In this document: positions 33,849 to 41,539 of the stretch, in pieces
How positions within the stretch are numbered: position 1 is the first letter of the stretch
How the letters are laid out: each line of letters starts with the position of its first letter
Source of the DNA: Verrucomicrobiales bacterium
GTDB taxonomy: Bacteria; Verrucomicrobiota; Verrucomicrobiia; Limisphaerales; UBA9464
NCBI GenBank assembly: GCA_016793645.1
Contig: JAEUHD010000341.1
Coordinates: 1-44,121, forward strand
Length of the DNA: 44,121 nucleotides
Direction: 5' to 3'
Translations under genes and position numbers: made by a program
Notes under the pieces: generated by a model
Database searches by the model: none
What the model saw: only the letters and a program-made list of their open reading frames with translations
Told to the model about the DNA's origin: nothing

Positions 33849-35026
33849 ACGGATTTCAAGGCGGCAATCACCGGCAACCGCGATGCCCGGAGCGCAGGCA
33901 GAAGGCTCCCAACCAGTCCAATCCCAATGGAAAACAGCAGCCCCAAGCCCACCAGGTCCGGCGTCACACGAAATTGAAACAGGGTTTCGGCAAAGGACTG
34001 GAAATCCATGGTTCCGAAGTACACGCCCCGCGCCTGCACGTAGACGCTGAGTGCCAGCGCCAGACCGCAGCCAACGATCCCCCCCATCAAGGCCACCAAC
34101 GTGCCCTCCATCATGAACGACATCACGACCGAGCTTTGCGAGAATCCCAGCACCCTCAGCGTCCCGACCTCGCGGGTTCGCGCGGCCACGCTGGCGTACA
34201 TCGTGTTCATCGCCGCAAACACCGCCCCCACCGACATCGCCACTCCGAGGATCCCCCCCAGGATCCGGAAGGGCGCAGCCGTCATGGTCTGCTTGGAATA
34301 GTAAAGGGTCTCGGATTCCCCCCGAAGTCCCAAACGCTTGTCCTGCTCCAGGCGCAGAATGATGGCCTGGGCGGCAGCGGAATCCCTGGGTCGCAGGAGA
34401 ACGCTGGAATACTGTTCCCGATCAAAAATCGACCGCGCCTCATCCGCATCCATCCACGCCTCGGAATCGAAGGCACTTCCCTGTCCGTCAAAGATCCCGA
34501 CCACCTTGAGATGATCGGGTCCCGCCTTGAGGGTCCCCCCGATCTCAAAGCCTTCGAACCGACCTGAAAGTCGCCGGGACACCACCACCTCGCGATGCCC
34601 CGGCTGGAACCACCGTCCCTCGACCAGCGTCACCTGGGGACGCAATTCCATGCCCCGGGGCGTGACTCCGCGGAGAAGCGTGTTCGCCTCGCCGGCGCCT
34701 CCCCGCCGGGGCGCACTGACAATCATCACCAGTTCCGCGGACACCACCGCTTCACCCCGCTCATTCCGGGCAATCTCGTCGAAATACTGCAGGGTCCGGA
34801 ACTGGGTTCGGGTGACCAGACTCCCCGATTCCGCCTGCGATCCCTTTCGAACGACCAGGATGTTGCGCGGGTCCCCGGTGTTGCCGCTGGTCGATTCAAT
34901 GCCTCTTGCCAGCGCACGCAGCAGCACAAACACGGCGACCACCGCCGCCACCCCCAGCACCGTGAACAAGGTGGTTCGCCAGCGGACGACGACGTTTCGA
35001 AAGTTATACCGAAGCGGGAGGGCCAT
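33845..35026 (-). CDS. ABC transporter permease, FtsX/MacB type (second)
   Basis: A 393-residue permease with one N-terminal membrane helix (about 17-37), a large periplasmic domain and three C-terminal helices beginning near ILGGILGVAMSVGAVFAAMN, the FtsX-like layout of MacB and LolC/LolE. The cytoplasmic coupling block is ARTREVGTLRVLGFS. It pairs with the permease encoded just upstream (9 bp gap), so the exporter probably uses a heterodimer. Confidence 0.9.
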   Translation of the reverse strand: MALPLRYNFRNVVVRWRTTLFTVLGVAAVVAVFVLLRALARGIESTSGNTGDPRNILVVRKGSQAESGSLVTRTQFRTLQYFDEIARNERGEAVVSAELVMIVSAPRRGGAGEANTLLRGVTPRGMELRPQVTLVEGRWFQPGHREVVVSRRLSGRFEGFEIGGTLKAGPDHLKVVGIFDGQGSAFDSEAWMDADEARSIFDREQYSSVLLRPRDSAAAQAIILRLEQDKRLGLRGESETLYYSKQTMTAAPFRILGGILGVAMSVGAVFAAMNTMYASVAARTREVGTLRVLGFSQSSVVMSFMMEGTLVALMGGIVGCGLALALSVYVQARGVYFGTMDFQSFAETLFQFRVTPDLVGLGLLFSIGIGLVGSLLPALRASRLPVIAALKSV

Positions 35027-35035
35027 GACGGAGTC

Positions 35036-36325
35036 TCAATCGAGGGTTCGCAGTCCTTCCACCACGCTCATCCGGGCCACGGCCACCGAGGGGCCAATCG
35101 CGGCGAGAATCCCCAGCGTCGCCGCCACGGCCGCACCCCAGGCCATCGTGCGCACCGTGACTTCAAAGTACACCAGGAACCCATTGGTGAGTCGCTGCAG
35201 GTCCACAAAGGTCCAGACCGCCCAGGCGCCTCCAATTCCCACCACCGCCCCCAGGGCGGCGAGTCCGAAGCTTTCCGCCAGGATGAAGCTGAACAGTTCC
35301 CGGCGCCGATACCCCAGGGCCTTCAGGATCGCCAACTCCCGAAACCGCTCGCGGATGGCCATGCTCATCGTGCTGACCGTCACCAGCATGAGCGTGAACA
35401 CCACGACGGCGCTGATGGACAGGGTGAGCACCTTGACATTCCCCAGCATGCTGATGAAGCCCATCTGAAATGCGCGTTCCGTCTCGGCCCTAACCTCCGC
35501 GGAGGAATTCTCAAAGGCCTTGTTCACCCGGGCGATGACGTCATTGGACACCTCGGCCGACGCCACCCGGAGATACCAGGTCCCCACGGTTCCCGGATCA
35601 CCCGTGAGTTCATCCAGCAGCTTGTGATGAAAGAAAACCCCCCGGTCGTCCACCGTCCCCTGGAACACCGCCGCAATGCGAAGGTCCAGGTCCACCGGAT
35701 AGAACGTCCCGGTAAACTTCATCCGATCCCCGATCTTCAGGTGGTAGCGCTTCATGGTGTCCGCCCCCACAAAGCAGGAATTCCGGTCGCGAATGAAGTC
35801 GTCGTAGGACCCGTCGGAAATCCGCCCCTCGACGAGCAGTCCGCGAAACCGGGCCGGGTCCACCGCAAACTGGGCGAAACTGGTCATTTCCTCGCCCTTG
35901 TAGTTGCCGCCGAAAAAGGTGAAGGGCGAGACCGCCACCACCCCGGGAATCCTTTCAACAATCGACAGTTGTTTCGCCGGCAGGGGTTGGGCCAGGGACA
36001 CCTTGTTCCGGGCGATGATTCGAAGCGACGCCCCTTCCGACTCAGGGGGAACCGTCAGTTCCCGCTGCAGCGTCAGCAGGGTCACCAGAAGCGCACAACT
36101 GCTCGCCACGCTCAGCACCGTCAGGGTGGCGCGACGCTGGTTGCGCACCGCATTCAGGATCACAAAGGAAAATGGCCCCAGACCAAACTGCCTCACCCAG
36201 ACGCGGGCGAGCCATCCGATCCAGGAGATCGGATTGTAGAAGCCGAGGGCGTACAGGAACCACCCCCCGACACTGCGCCCCTCGGACGGGACGGCGGACT
36301 GCGATTCTGGCCGGGCCTCGCTCAT
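35036..36325 (-). CDS. ABC transporter permease, FtsX/MacB type (first)
   Basis: A 429-residue permease with the same four-helix FtsX layout. An N-terminal stretch of about 40 residues precedes the first helix, the periplasmic domain follows, and the C-terminal coupling block is AIRERFRELAILKALGYRRRE. Its start overlaps the ATPase stop (ATGA). The two permeases are similar in plan but clearly different in sequence, as in LolC/LolE. Confidence 0.9.
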   Translation of the reverse strand: MSEARPESQSAVPSEGRSVGGWFLYALGFYNPISWIGWLARVWVRQFGLGPFSFVILNAVRNQRRATLTVLSVASSCALLVTLLTLQRELTVPPESEGASLRIIARNKVSLAQPLPAKQLSIVERIPGVVAVSPFTFFGGNYKGEEMTSFAQFAVDPARFRGLLVEGRISDGSYDDFIRDRNSCFVGADTMKRYHLKIGDRMKFTGTFYPVDLDLRIAAVFQGTVDDRGVFFHHKLLDELTGDPGTVGTWYLRVASAEVSNDVIARVNKAFENSSAEVRAETERAFQMGFISMLGNVKVLTLSISAVVVFTLMLVTVSTMSMAIRERFRELAILKALGYRRRELFSFILAESFGLAALGAVVGIGGAWAVWTFVDLQRLTNGFLVYFEVTVRTMAWGAAVAATLGILAAIGPSVAVARMSVVEGLRTLD

Positions 36326-37014
36326 TCCTGCACCAGGTCCCGGGCCAGCTCCCCTTTTTCCAAATGCAGTTCGCGCGTTCCAAACACCGCCGCCTTGGGA
36401 TCGTGGGTGACCATCAACACCGTCTTCCCGGCATCGCGGCTCAACGATTGCAGGATGCCGAGGACATCATGGGCGGAACGGGCATCCAGATTTCCCGTGG
36501 GCTCATCGGCCACAATCAGCGCCGGATCCGTGACCAGCGCACGTGCAATGGCGACCCGCTGCTGCTGGCCGCCGGACATCTGGTCGGGTCGATGGTGCCC
36601 GCGATCCCCGAGTCCGACGAGATTCAACGCGAGATCCACCTGCTGCCGGCGTTCGCGCCGCCCCAGCGCCGTCAGCAACAGCGGCAGTTCGACATTCTCG
36701 TGGGCGGTGAGCACCGGGATGAGATTGAAACTTTGAAAGACGAACCCGACGTTCTGGTTCCTCCAGTCCGCCAGTTGCGATTCGTCGAGGTTGGCCACGT
36801 TGATGCCCTGGACCCGGACTTCCCCGGAACTGGCCCGGTCAATGCCGGCGATGATGTGCAGCAGGGTGGACTTCCCGGATCCGGAGGGGCCCATCAGCAC
36901 CACAAATTCCCCCGCGGAAATCTGGAGGGAAACCCGGTTCAGGGCGGTGACTTGAACCTCACCCTGCCGGTAAATCTTCGAAAGGTCCCGGATGACCACG
37001 ATCGGCGCCTCCAT
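36322..37014 (-). CDS. ABC transporter ATP-binding protein (MacB/LolD-like)
   Basis: A 230-residue nucleotide-binding subunit. Walker A is GPSGSGKS (42-49), the Q-loop is FVFQSFNLIP, the signature is MSGGQQQRVAIARAL, Walker B is LIVADEPTGNLD and the H-loop is MVTHD. The DEPTGNLD form is characteristic of the MacB/LolD/FtsE group. It is the first gene of the four-gene exporter operon. Confidence 0.95.
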   Translation of the reverse strand: MEAPIVVIRDLSKIYRQGEVQVTALNRVSLQISAGEFVVLMGPSGSGKSTLLHIIAGIDRASSGEVRVQGINVANLDESQLADWRNQNVGFVFQSFNLIPVLTAHENVELPLLLTALGRRERRQQVDLALNLVGLGDRGHHRPDQMSGGQQQRVAIARALVTDPALIVADEPTGNLDARSAHDVLGILQSLSRDAGKTVLMVTHDPKAAVFGTRELHLEKGELARDLVQE

Positions 37015-37066
37015 AGCGGAGCGAAGTGGTACGCCAAGCAGGGACCGGACGCAATTCGCACCCGCC

Positions 37067-37939
37067 TCAGGGAATGAACTTCCGCACTTGAAGCCAGTGG
37101 ATCAGGTCCTGGCTCCACGGATGGACCCCGGCGAATTCCGGGGGCTTGGCCGCCAACCCCAGTCCGTGCCTTCCCGCCTCGTAGATGTGCAGTTCGAACG
37201 GAACCCGATTCCTCCGGAGGGCGCCTGCAAACTCCATGGAATTCTCGACCGGGACGGCGGCATCCTCCACGGTGTGCCAGAGAAACGTGGGCGGCGTCCG
37301 GGGCGTCACCTGGCGCTCGTTGGAAAGCGCCTCGATCCATTCGGGGGACGGGTCCGGTCCGAGAAGGTTCATCCGGGATCCGGCATGACTGAGCGGACCC
37401 AGCGTAACAACCGGATAACACAGGATTCCCAAATCCGGTCGGGAGCTTTCCCGGTCCACAGGATCCGCGGCGCGCGGATCCCCTTCATCAAAATGCGTCA
37501 GCAGCGTCGAGGCCAGATGCCCCCCGGCGCTGCTGCCCATGATGCCGATGCGATGGGGATCCAGCGACCCTCCGGCAGCACCATGGCGTACGGTGCGGAC
37601 GGCTCGCGCCGCATCCTGGAGCATGGCCGGATGCCGGTACCCATGCGATCCCAGGCGGTATTTCAGGACGAAGCACGCAATGCCGTATCGGTTGAGAAAC
37701 AGGGCGTAATCATTTCCCTCATGGCCGGCCAATCCCGCATAGGCTCCGCCCGGGCAGATCACCATCGCCGACCCATTGGGTCTTTCCGGGAGGTATGCCG
37801 TCAGGGTCGGAACATCCTGCGGAGCCGTGCCTCGTGCTCCCGGAGCGCCACCGGGCCAGAGCGGGACGGGATCCCGGACTTCACCGGCATTGGCGGCACC
37901 AAACAACAGGAACCCCAGGGAGCGAATCAACCATCTCAT
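37067..37939 (-). CDS. secreted alpha/beta-hydrolase esterase (BD-FAE/acetylesterase-like)
   Basis: A probable periplasmic or secreted carboxylesterase. The ATG at 37939 gives 290 residues with a signal peptide (1-18, cleavage near ANA-GE). The oxyanion block CPGGAYAGLAGHEG precedes the nucleophile elbow GSSAG (Ser137), with Asp226 (HTVEDAAVP) and His258 (GRHGLGL) completing the triad. This order and spacing match the esterases that remove acetyl or feruloyl groups from plant polysaccharides, but the substrate is not known. It stands apart from the exporter operon by 52 bp and could share its promoter region. Confidence 0.87.
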   Translation of the reverse strand: MRWLIRSLGFLLFGAANAGEVRDPVPLWPGGAPGARGTAPQDVPTLTAYLPERPNGSAMVICPGGAYAGLAGHEGNDYALFLNRYGIACFVLKYRLGSHGYRHPAMLQDAARAVRTVRHGAAGGSLDPHRIGIMGSSAGGHLASTLLTHFDEGDPRAADPVDRESSRPDLGILCYPVVTLGPLSHAGSRMNLLGPDPSPEWIEALSNERQVTPRTPPTFLWHTVEDAAVPVENSMEFAGALRRNRVPFELHIYEAGRHGLGLAAKPPEFAGVHPWSQDLIHWLQVRKFIP

Positions 37940-38161
37940 GAAGGTCACGGCAGCCTGAGGATCCCGGCCGCTTCGAGGCAAGCCGCCATCCGAGATTCCA
38001 ACGTTGACTTGGCCACAGGTTCGGAGACAACTCCCGCGGTCGCCGCAACGTTCGTGCCGGTGTCAACCGGACAGTCCGGAAGACGGATTCCCTCGTCCGG
38101 AACCCTGCCTGCGGGTCGCAGCAGGACGGTTCACGAACGATGTGGCAGTGTCCGCAGTGTT

Positions 38162-38548
38162 ATGGAAAGCAATCGCAGGCTCTTCGTGGGCAACCTTCCC
38201 TACCAGATCGGGGATCGGGAACTTGAGGATCACTTCCGCGCCGCCGGAGTGGTGACCAGCGTCAACGTCATGCTCGACCGCGAAACCGGCCGCTCCCGCG
38301 GCTTTGCGTTCGTGGAGTTCAGCACTCCCGAAGAAGCGCAACAGGCCGTCGAGCAATTTCACGGCAAGGACCTGGGTGGACGCCAGCTCACCGTCAACAT
38401 CGCCCGCCCCCGCGAGGAACGGCCCTCGGGTGGTGGCGGATTCCGCGGAGGGGACCGCCCCCGGGGAGGCGGAGGCGGAGGCGGGGGTGGCGGATGGCGG
38501 GGGGACCGGGATCGGGGAGACCGTCCGTGGAGCAGGGACCGGGAATAG
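38162..38548 (+). CDS. RRM-type RNA-binding protein with Gly-rich tail
   Basis: A 128-residue single-RRM protein of the kind induced by cold in cyanobacteria and others. RNP2 is LFVGNL (7-12) and RNP1 is RGFAFVEF (46-53), both with the aromatic residues that stack on RNA. After the RRM (to about 82) comes a tail of Gly, Arg and Asp with a run of ten Gly (102-111). The ATG at 38162 is chosen because the long frame upstream is an antisense artefact of the esterase gene. Confidence 0.93.
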   Translation: MESNRRLFVGNLPYQIGDRELEDHFRAAGVVTSVNVMLDRETGRSRGFAFVEFSTPEEAQQAVEQFHGKDLGGRQLTVNIARPREERPSGGGGFRGGDRPRGGGGGGGGGGWRGDRDRGDRPWSRDRE

Positions 38549-38578
38549 TCCGGGGTTCAGGACCGGGAATTCGCGAAG

Positions 38579-38597
38579 AAATCCGGGAACGGATTTT
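38579..38597 (+). terminator. weak terminator-like hairpin after the RRM gene
   Basis: AAATCCG-GGAA-CGGATTTT: a 7-bp stem with a GGAA tetraloop and only a short T tract. It is 30 bp past the stop. Confidence 0.4.
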
Positions 38598-38687
38598 CGC
38601 CCGGACCGCCCTTGCATTCATTCGCATCCATAAACGGTTTGACTCCCCGGCCGGCACTTCCTAGCGTCATTTCACACGACATCCTCT

Positions 38688-39104
38688 ATGGCTGATCCCA
38701 CCACTCCGGGTGCACCTGCACCGGCTCCCGAACCGCCCAAGGCGGCCGATGCAGCGCAGAAGAAGCAGACCGTTCGCATCAGCCTGCCTCCGAAGCCCGC
38801 CGCGGGCCCCTCGATCAAGATTCCGGCTCCCGCCGCGGCTCCCGCGGCAGCACAGGCCGCCGCGGCCCCTGCGGCGGCTCCCGCAGCCACGACTCCACCC
38901 GCACCCGCCGCGGCTCCTGCCGCCGCCAAACCCGCAGCCCCCGCTCCTGCCGTGAAACCTGCCGCCGCACCGGCGCCGGTTGCCGCAGCCCGGCCGGCCG
39001 CGGTCACGGTGAGTCCTCTCGAGATCGGTCTCGCGTTCGCCACCGTCGTGGTCGGCATTTGCATCATTGTGCGCCTGTTGTTCCTCGTTCCCGCCGCTTC
39101 CTGA
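38688..39104 (+). CDS. Ala/Pro-rich tail-anchored membrane protein
   Basis: A 138-residue protein with no enzyme-like region. It opens with a Pro/Ala stretch, then a short basic conserved-looking segment (KKQTVRISLPPKP, 25-37), a long Ala/Pro repeat region with scattered Lys (45-108) and one C-terminal membrane helix (about 112-134), so the bulk should face the cytoplasm. The Ala/Pro part resembles linkers of TonB or pyruvate dehydrogenase E2. It is 3 bp upstream of thioredoxin, which implies cotranscription. Function unknown. Confidence 0.75.
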   Translation: MADPTTPGAPAPAPEPPKAADAAQKKQTVRISLPPKPAAGPSIKIPAPAAAPAAAQAAAAPAAAPAATTPPAPAAAPAAAKPAAPAPAVKPAAAPAPVAAARPAAVTVSPLEIGLAFATVVVGICIIVRLLFLVPAAS

Positions 39105-39107
39105 ATC

Positions 39108-39443
39108 ATGGCCTCACCCAATCTCGTCACCGTCACCGCGCAGAATTTCGCCGAGACCGTGACCCGCTCCCCGGTGCCCGTTCTCCTGGATTTTTGGGCC
39201 GAGTGGTGTGGCCCCTGCCGGATGATTGCCCCGTTGCTGGATGAACTTGCCGTCGAGTACGCAGGCAAGGCGGTCATCGGGAAGGTCAATGTCGACCAGG
39301 AGCAGGGACTTGCGGTCGAATACGGCATCTCCGGAATCCCCGCCCTGCTGGTGTTCAAGGGCGGCGCTGTGGTTGGCCAAATGGTCGGCCTCCGCCCCAA
39401 GTCTGAATTGAAGAAGGCTCTGGACGCCGCCATCGCCCGATAG
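39108..39443 (+). CDS. trxA: thioredoxin
   Basis: A 111-residue disulfide reductase. The active site is WCGPC (Cys34 and Cys37) after the buried Asp28 in LLDFWAEWCGPC, and the cis-Pro loop is GISGIPALLVF. No signal peptide is present, so it is cytoplasmic. Confidence 0.96.
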   Translation: MASPNLVTVTAQNFAETVTRSPVPVLLDFWAEWCGPCRMIAPLLDELAVEYAGKAVIGKVNVDQEQGLAVEYGISGIPALLVFKGGAVVGQMVGLRPKSELKKALDAAIAR

Positions 39444-39507
39444 TCAACGGGCCGCAGCAGAAGGTGCGTGAACCGGGCGCATGACCCGGGCTCGAAATCA
39501 GTGCGGC

Positions 39508-40452
39508 CTAGGCGGCCAATTCCCCCTGCCGCCCGCCGTTGAGCAGGAATAGAACGGCCATCCGGACCGCCAATCCGTTCGTCACCTGCTCCAGAATCAC
39601 GGATTGAACGCCATCCGCAATCTCGCTGGCGATCTCCACCCCGCGGTTGATGGGACCCGGATGCATGATGATGACGTCCGGACTTAAGGTCGCCATGCGC
39701 GACGGAGTTAGTCCAAACAAGGACGCGTATTCGCCAACGCTCGGAAAGGCACTGATGCGCTGACGTTCGTGCTGGATGCGCAGCAGGTTCACGACATCGG
39801 CACCGCGCAAGCCCTCCTCCAAATCCCAGGTCACCCGGATCCGCGGATGCAGGGATTCAAACACCTTGGGAACCAGGGTGGAGGGTCCACAAAGGGTGAC
39901 GTTCGCCCCGAGGGTGGCGAGCGCCCAGATGTTGGAGCGGGCAACCCGGCTGTAAAGTATGTCCCCAAGGATGGTGACATTCAGACCCTCGATGCGGCCC
40001 CGGCGTTCGCGGATGGTGAAGACATCGAGCAATCCCTGCGTTGGATGTTCGTGGGCGCCGTCCCCCGCGTTGACCACGTGCGCGTGGGCAAACTGGGATA
40101 GAAACTGGGGCGCGCCGCTCGCTCCATGCCGAAGGATGATGAAGTCGGCATTGAGAGCTTCGAGATTCCGGACCGTATCCTTCAGGGATTCCCCTTTCTT
40201 CAGCGAACTCGACTCGGCGGTGAAGTTGATGACGTCGGCACTCAGCCGCAATGCCGCCAATTCGAAGCTGATCCGCGTCCGCGTGCTGGGCTCGACGAAG
40301 AGGTTGACGACCGTCTTTCCCCGGAGCGCCGGGACCTTCTTGATGGAGCGCTCGCCAATCGCGCGAAATGCGCGGGCCGTGTCGAGCACGGTGGTCAGTT
40401 CCGCCGCGCTCAGCGACTGAAGATCCAGGAGATGACGCCGGGTCCAGCTCAT
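39508..40452 (-). CDS. pyrB: aspartate carbamoyltransferase, catalytic subunit
   Basis: Joins carbamoyl phosphate and aspartate in pyrimidine synthesis. The 314 residues hold the carbamoyl-phosphate block [16 protein letters not shown], the KKGESLKDT loop, [11 protein letters not shown], and the aspartate-binding [12 protein letters not shown]. The length is that of class B/C enzymes. No regulatory pyrI follows. Its start overlaps pyrR by 4 bp, and control should come from the PyrR leader upstream. Confidence 0.97.
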   Translation of the reverse strand: MSWTRRHLLDLQSLSAAELTTVLDTARAFRAIGERSIKKVPALRGKTVVNLFVEPSTRTRISFELAALRLSADVINFTAESSSLKKGESLKDTVRNLEALNADFIILRHGASGAPQFLSQFAHAHVVNAGDGAHEHPTQGLLDVFTIRERRGRIEGLNVTILGDILYSRVARSNIWALATLGANVTLCGPSTLVPKVFESLHPRIRVTWDLEEGLRGADVVNLLRIQHERQRISAFPSVGEYASLFGLTPSRMATLSPDVIIMHPGPINRGVEIASEIADGVQSVILEQVTNGLAVRMAVLFLLNGGRQGELAA

Positions 40453-40982
40453 GCGGCCACCTCCTGGAGCAGGACTGTGTCGTCCCCCCCGTCCTCCACC
40501 CAGCGCACCTCCACCCGTTGACGCAGGGAGGTCGGTACATTCTTCCCCACGAAATCCGCCCGGATGGGAAGCTCCCGGTGCCCCCGGTCCACCAGGACCG
40601 CAAGATGAATCCGCCGGGGTCGCCCCAAGTCGGCCAACGCATCCAGCGCGGCCCGGACGGTGCGGCCGCTGAACAGGACATCGTCCACAAGAACGATGGT
40701 ACGGCCGTCCAACCCGAATGGGATTTCGGTCGGCATCAGCGAGGGAGCCGCCCTGCGATCCAAGTCATCCCGATACATCGCCACATCCAGGAGTCCGACG
40801 GGAATGGCATGCCCCAGGACGCGCTCCAGGGCGGCGGACAACCTTCCGGCAAGGGCCACCCCGCCCTTCTGAATCCCCACCAGCGCGAGCCCCTCGGATT
40901 GCGGGTTTCGTTCAGCAATCTCGTGAGCCATCCGGGCAATCGTTCTCACCAGAACCTGCGGTTCGAGAAGGACTCCATTCAT
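40449..40982 (-). CDS. pyrR: PyrR attenuation regulator / uracil phosphoribosyltransferase-like
   Basis: PyrR binds pyr mRNA in the presence of UMP/UTP and often keeps uracil phosphoribosyltransferase activity. The ATG at 40982 gives 177 residues. The PRPP-binding motif [14 protein letters not shown] (97-110) and the [10 protein letters not shown] and [10 protein letters not shown] blocks are those of PyrR. The gene starts right after its own attenuator, so it is likely autoregulated together with pyrB. Confidence 0.95.
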   Translation of the reverse strand: MNGVLLEPQVLVRTIARMAHEIAERNPQSEGLALVGIQKGGVALAGRLSAALERVLGHAIPVGLLDVAMYRDDLDRRAAPSLMPTEIPFGLDGRTIVLVDDVLFSGRTVRAALDALADLGRPRRIHLAVLVDRGHRELPIRADFVGKNVPTSLRQRVEVRWVEDGGDDTVLLQEVAA

Positions 40983-40989
40983 GGGGCAC

Positions 40990-41090
40990 AAAAAAATACC
41001 GGCCCCAAATCGGGCGCCGGCACCGGGGAAATATGGGGGTTTTGCATCAGATGCTCCTTCGCAGTCTCGCCGGACCGCATTCAAGGAGCA
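40990..41090 (-). promoter_or_regulatory. PyrR-responsive leader: binding hairpin plus terminator
   Basis: In the transcript order (minus strand) an 8-bp stem (AAGGAGCA side at 41083-41090 with 41052-41059) encloses a purine-rich bulge and an upper stem whose loop reads GGTCCGGCGAGACT. This matches the PyrR consensus ARUCCNGNGAGGYU in all core positions of the CNGNGA loop. Downstream a CCGGC-CCC stem with a one-base bulge (41020-40999) runs into seven T (plus-strand A 40990-40996), an intrinsic terminator 7 bp before the pyrR ATG. CCGGC in the PyrR loop can also pair with GCCGG of the terminator stem, giving a possible antiterminator. Confidence 0.85.
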
Positions 41091-41114
41091 ATCGGCCACC
41101 AAAGCCAGCCTTGT

Positions 41115-41345
41115 TCAGGCACTGGTTGCCGTTGTCGATTGTTGACGGGCCTTCCTCCAACCCGCCCGATGGTTCGTAATCCATTCCACCAGCGCGCGTT
41201 CAAATCCGATGTCGTACCCCACCTTCTCCGACTCGATCCACTTGTGCCGAAGGATCTCCTCCTTCTCAGCTTGAAATTCCCGGTAAAGCGTCGTGTTCAA
41301 CAACAACGCCCGCGCATCCTGAATCGTGTCCGTTTGAAGACCCAT
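41115..41345 (-). CDS. small uncharacterised protein upstream of the pyr leader
   Basis: A 76-residue protein from the ATG at 41345 (a GTG at 41366 is possible). The sequence is acidic/basic and helical, with YREFQAEKEEILRHKWIE and VGYDIGFERALVEW, no membrane segment and no named domain. The even composition indicates a real gene. A possible promoter (TTTACA, 16-bp spacer, TACTTT on the minus strand near 41396-41370) would start transcription close to 41362, favouring the ATG. It may be cotranscribed with pyrR-pyrB, in which case it lies before the attenuator and escapes PyrR control. Confidence 0.7.
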   Translation of the reverse strand: MGLQTDTIQDARALLLNTTLYREFQAEKEEILRHKWIESEKVGYDIGFERALVEWITNHRAGWRKARQQSTTATSA

Positions 41346-41539
41346 GGCCGAACGAAATTTCGTCACGTCAAAGTAACGATGGTCCGCGGAGTGTAAACGA
41401 GAATGTGGTCAGAACGGCCGCGCTGCTGTTCCGTCCGGCAATCCCGCCTTTCAGGACGGACTTTCCCGCCCACACCCGGGCCGCCGGATCCCTTCCGCAT
41501 GCCTTGCCTCTCCGGGCGCAGATTGGATACAAACCTCCT

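Noticed and set aside
36992..38548. 518-codon plus-strand frame ending with the RRM protein
   Set aside because: Only the last 128 codons from the ATG at 38162 resemble a protein; the rest is antisense to the esterase gene.
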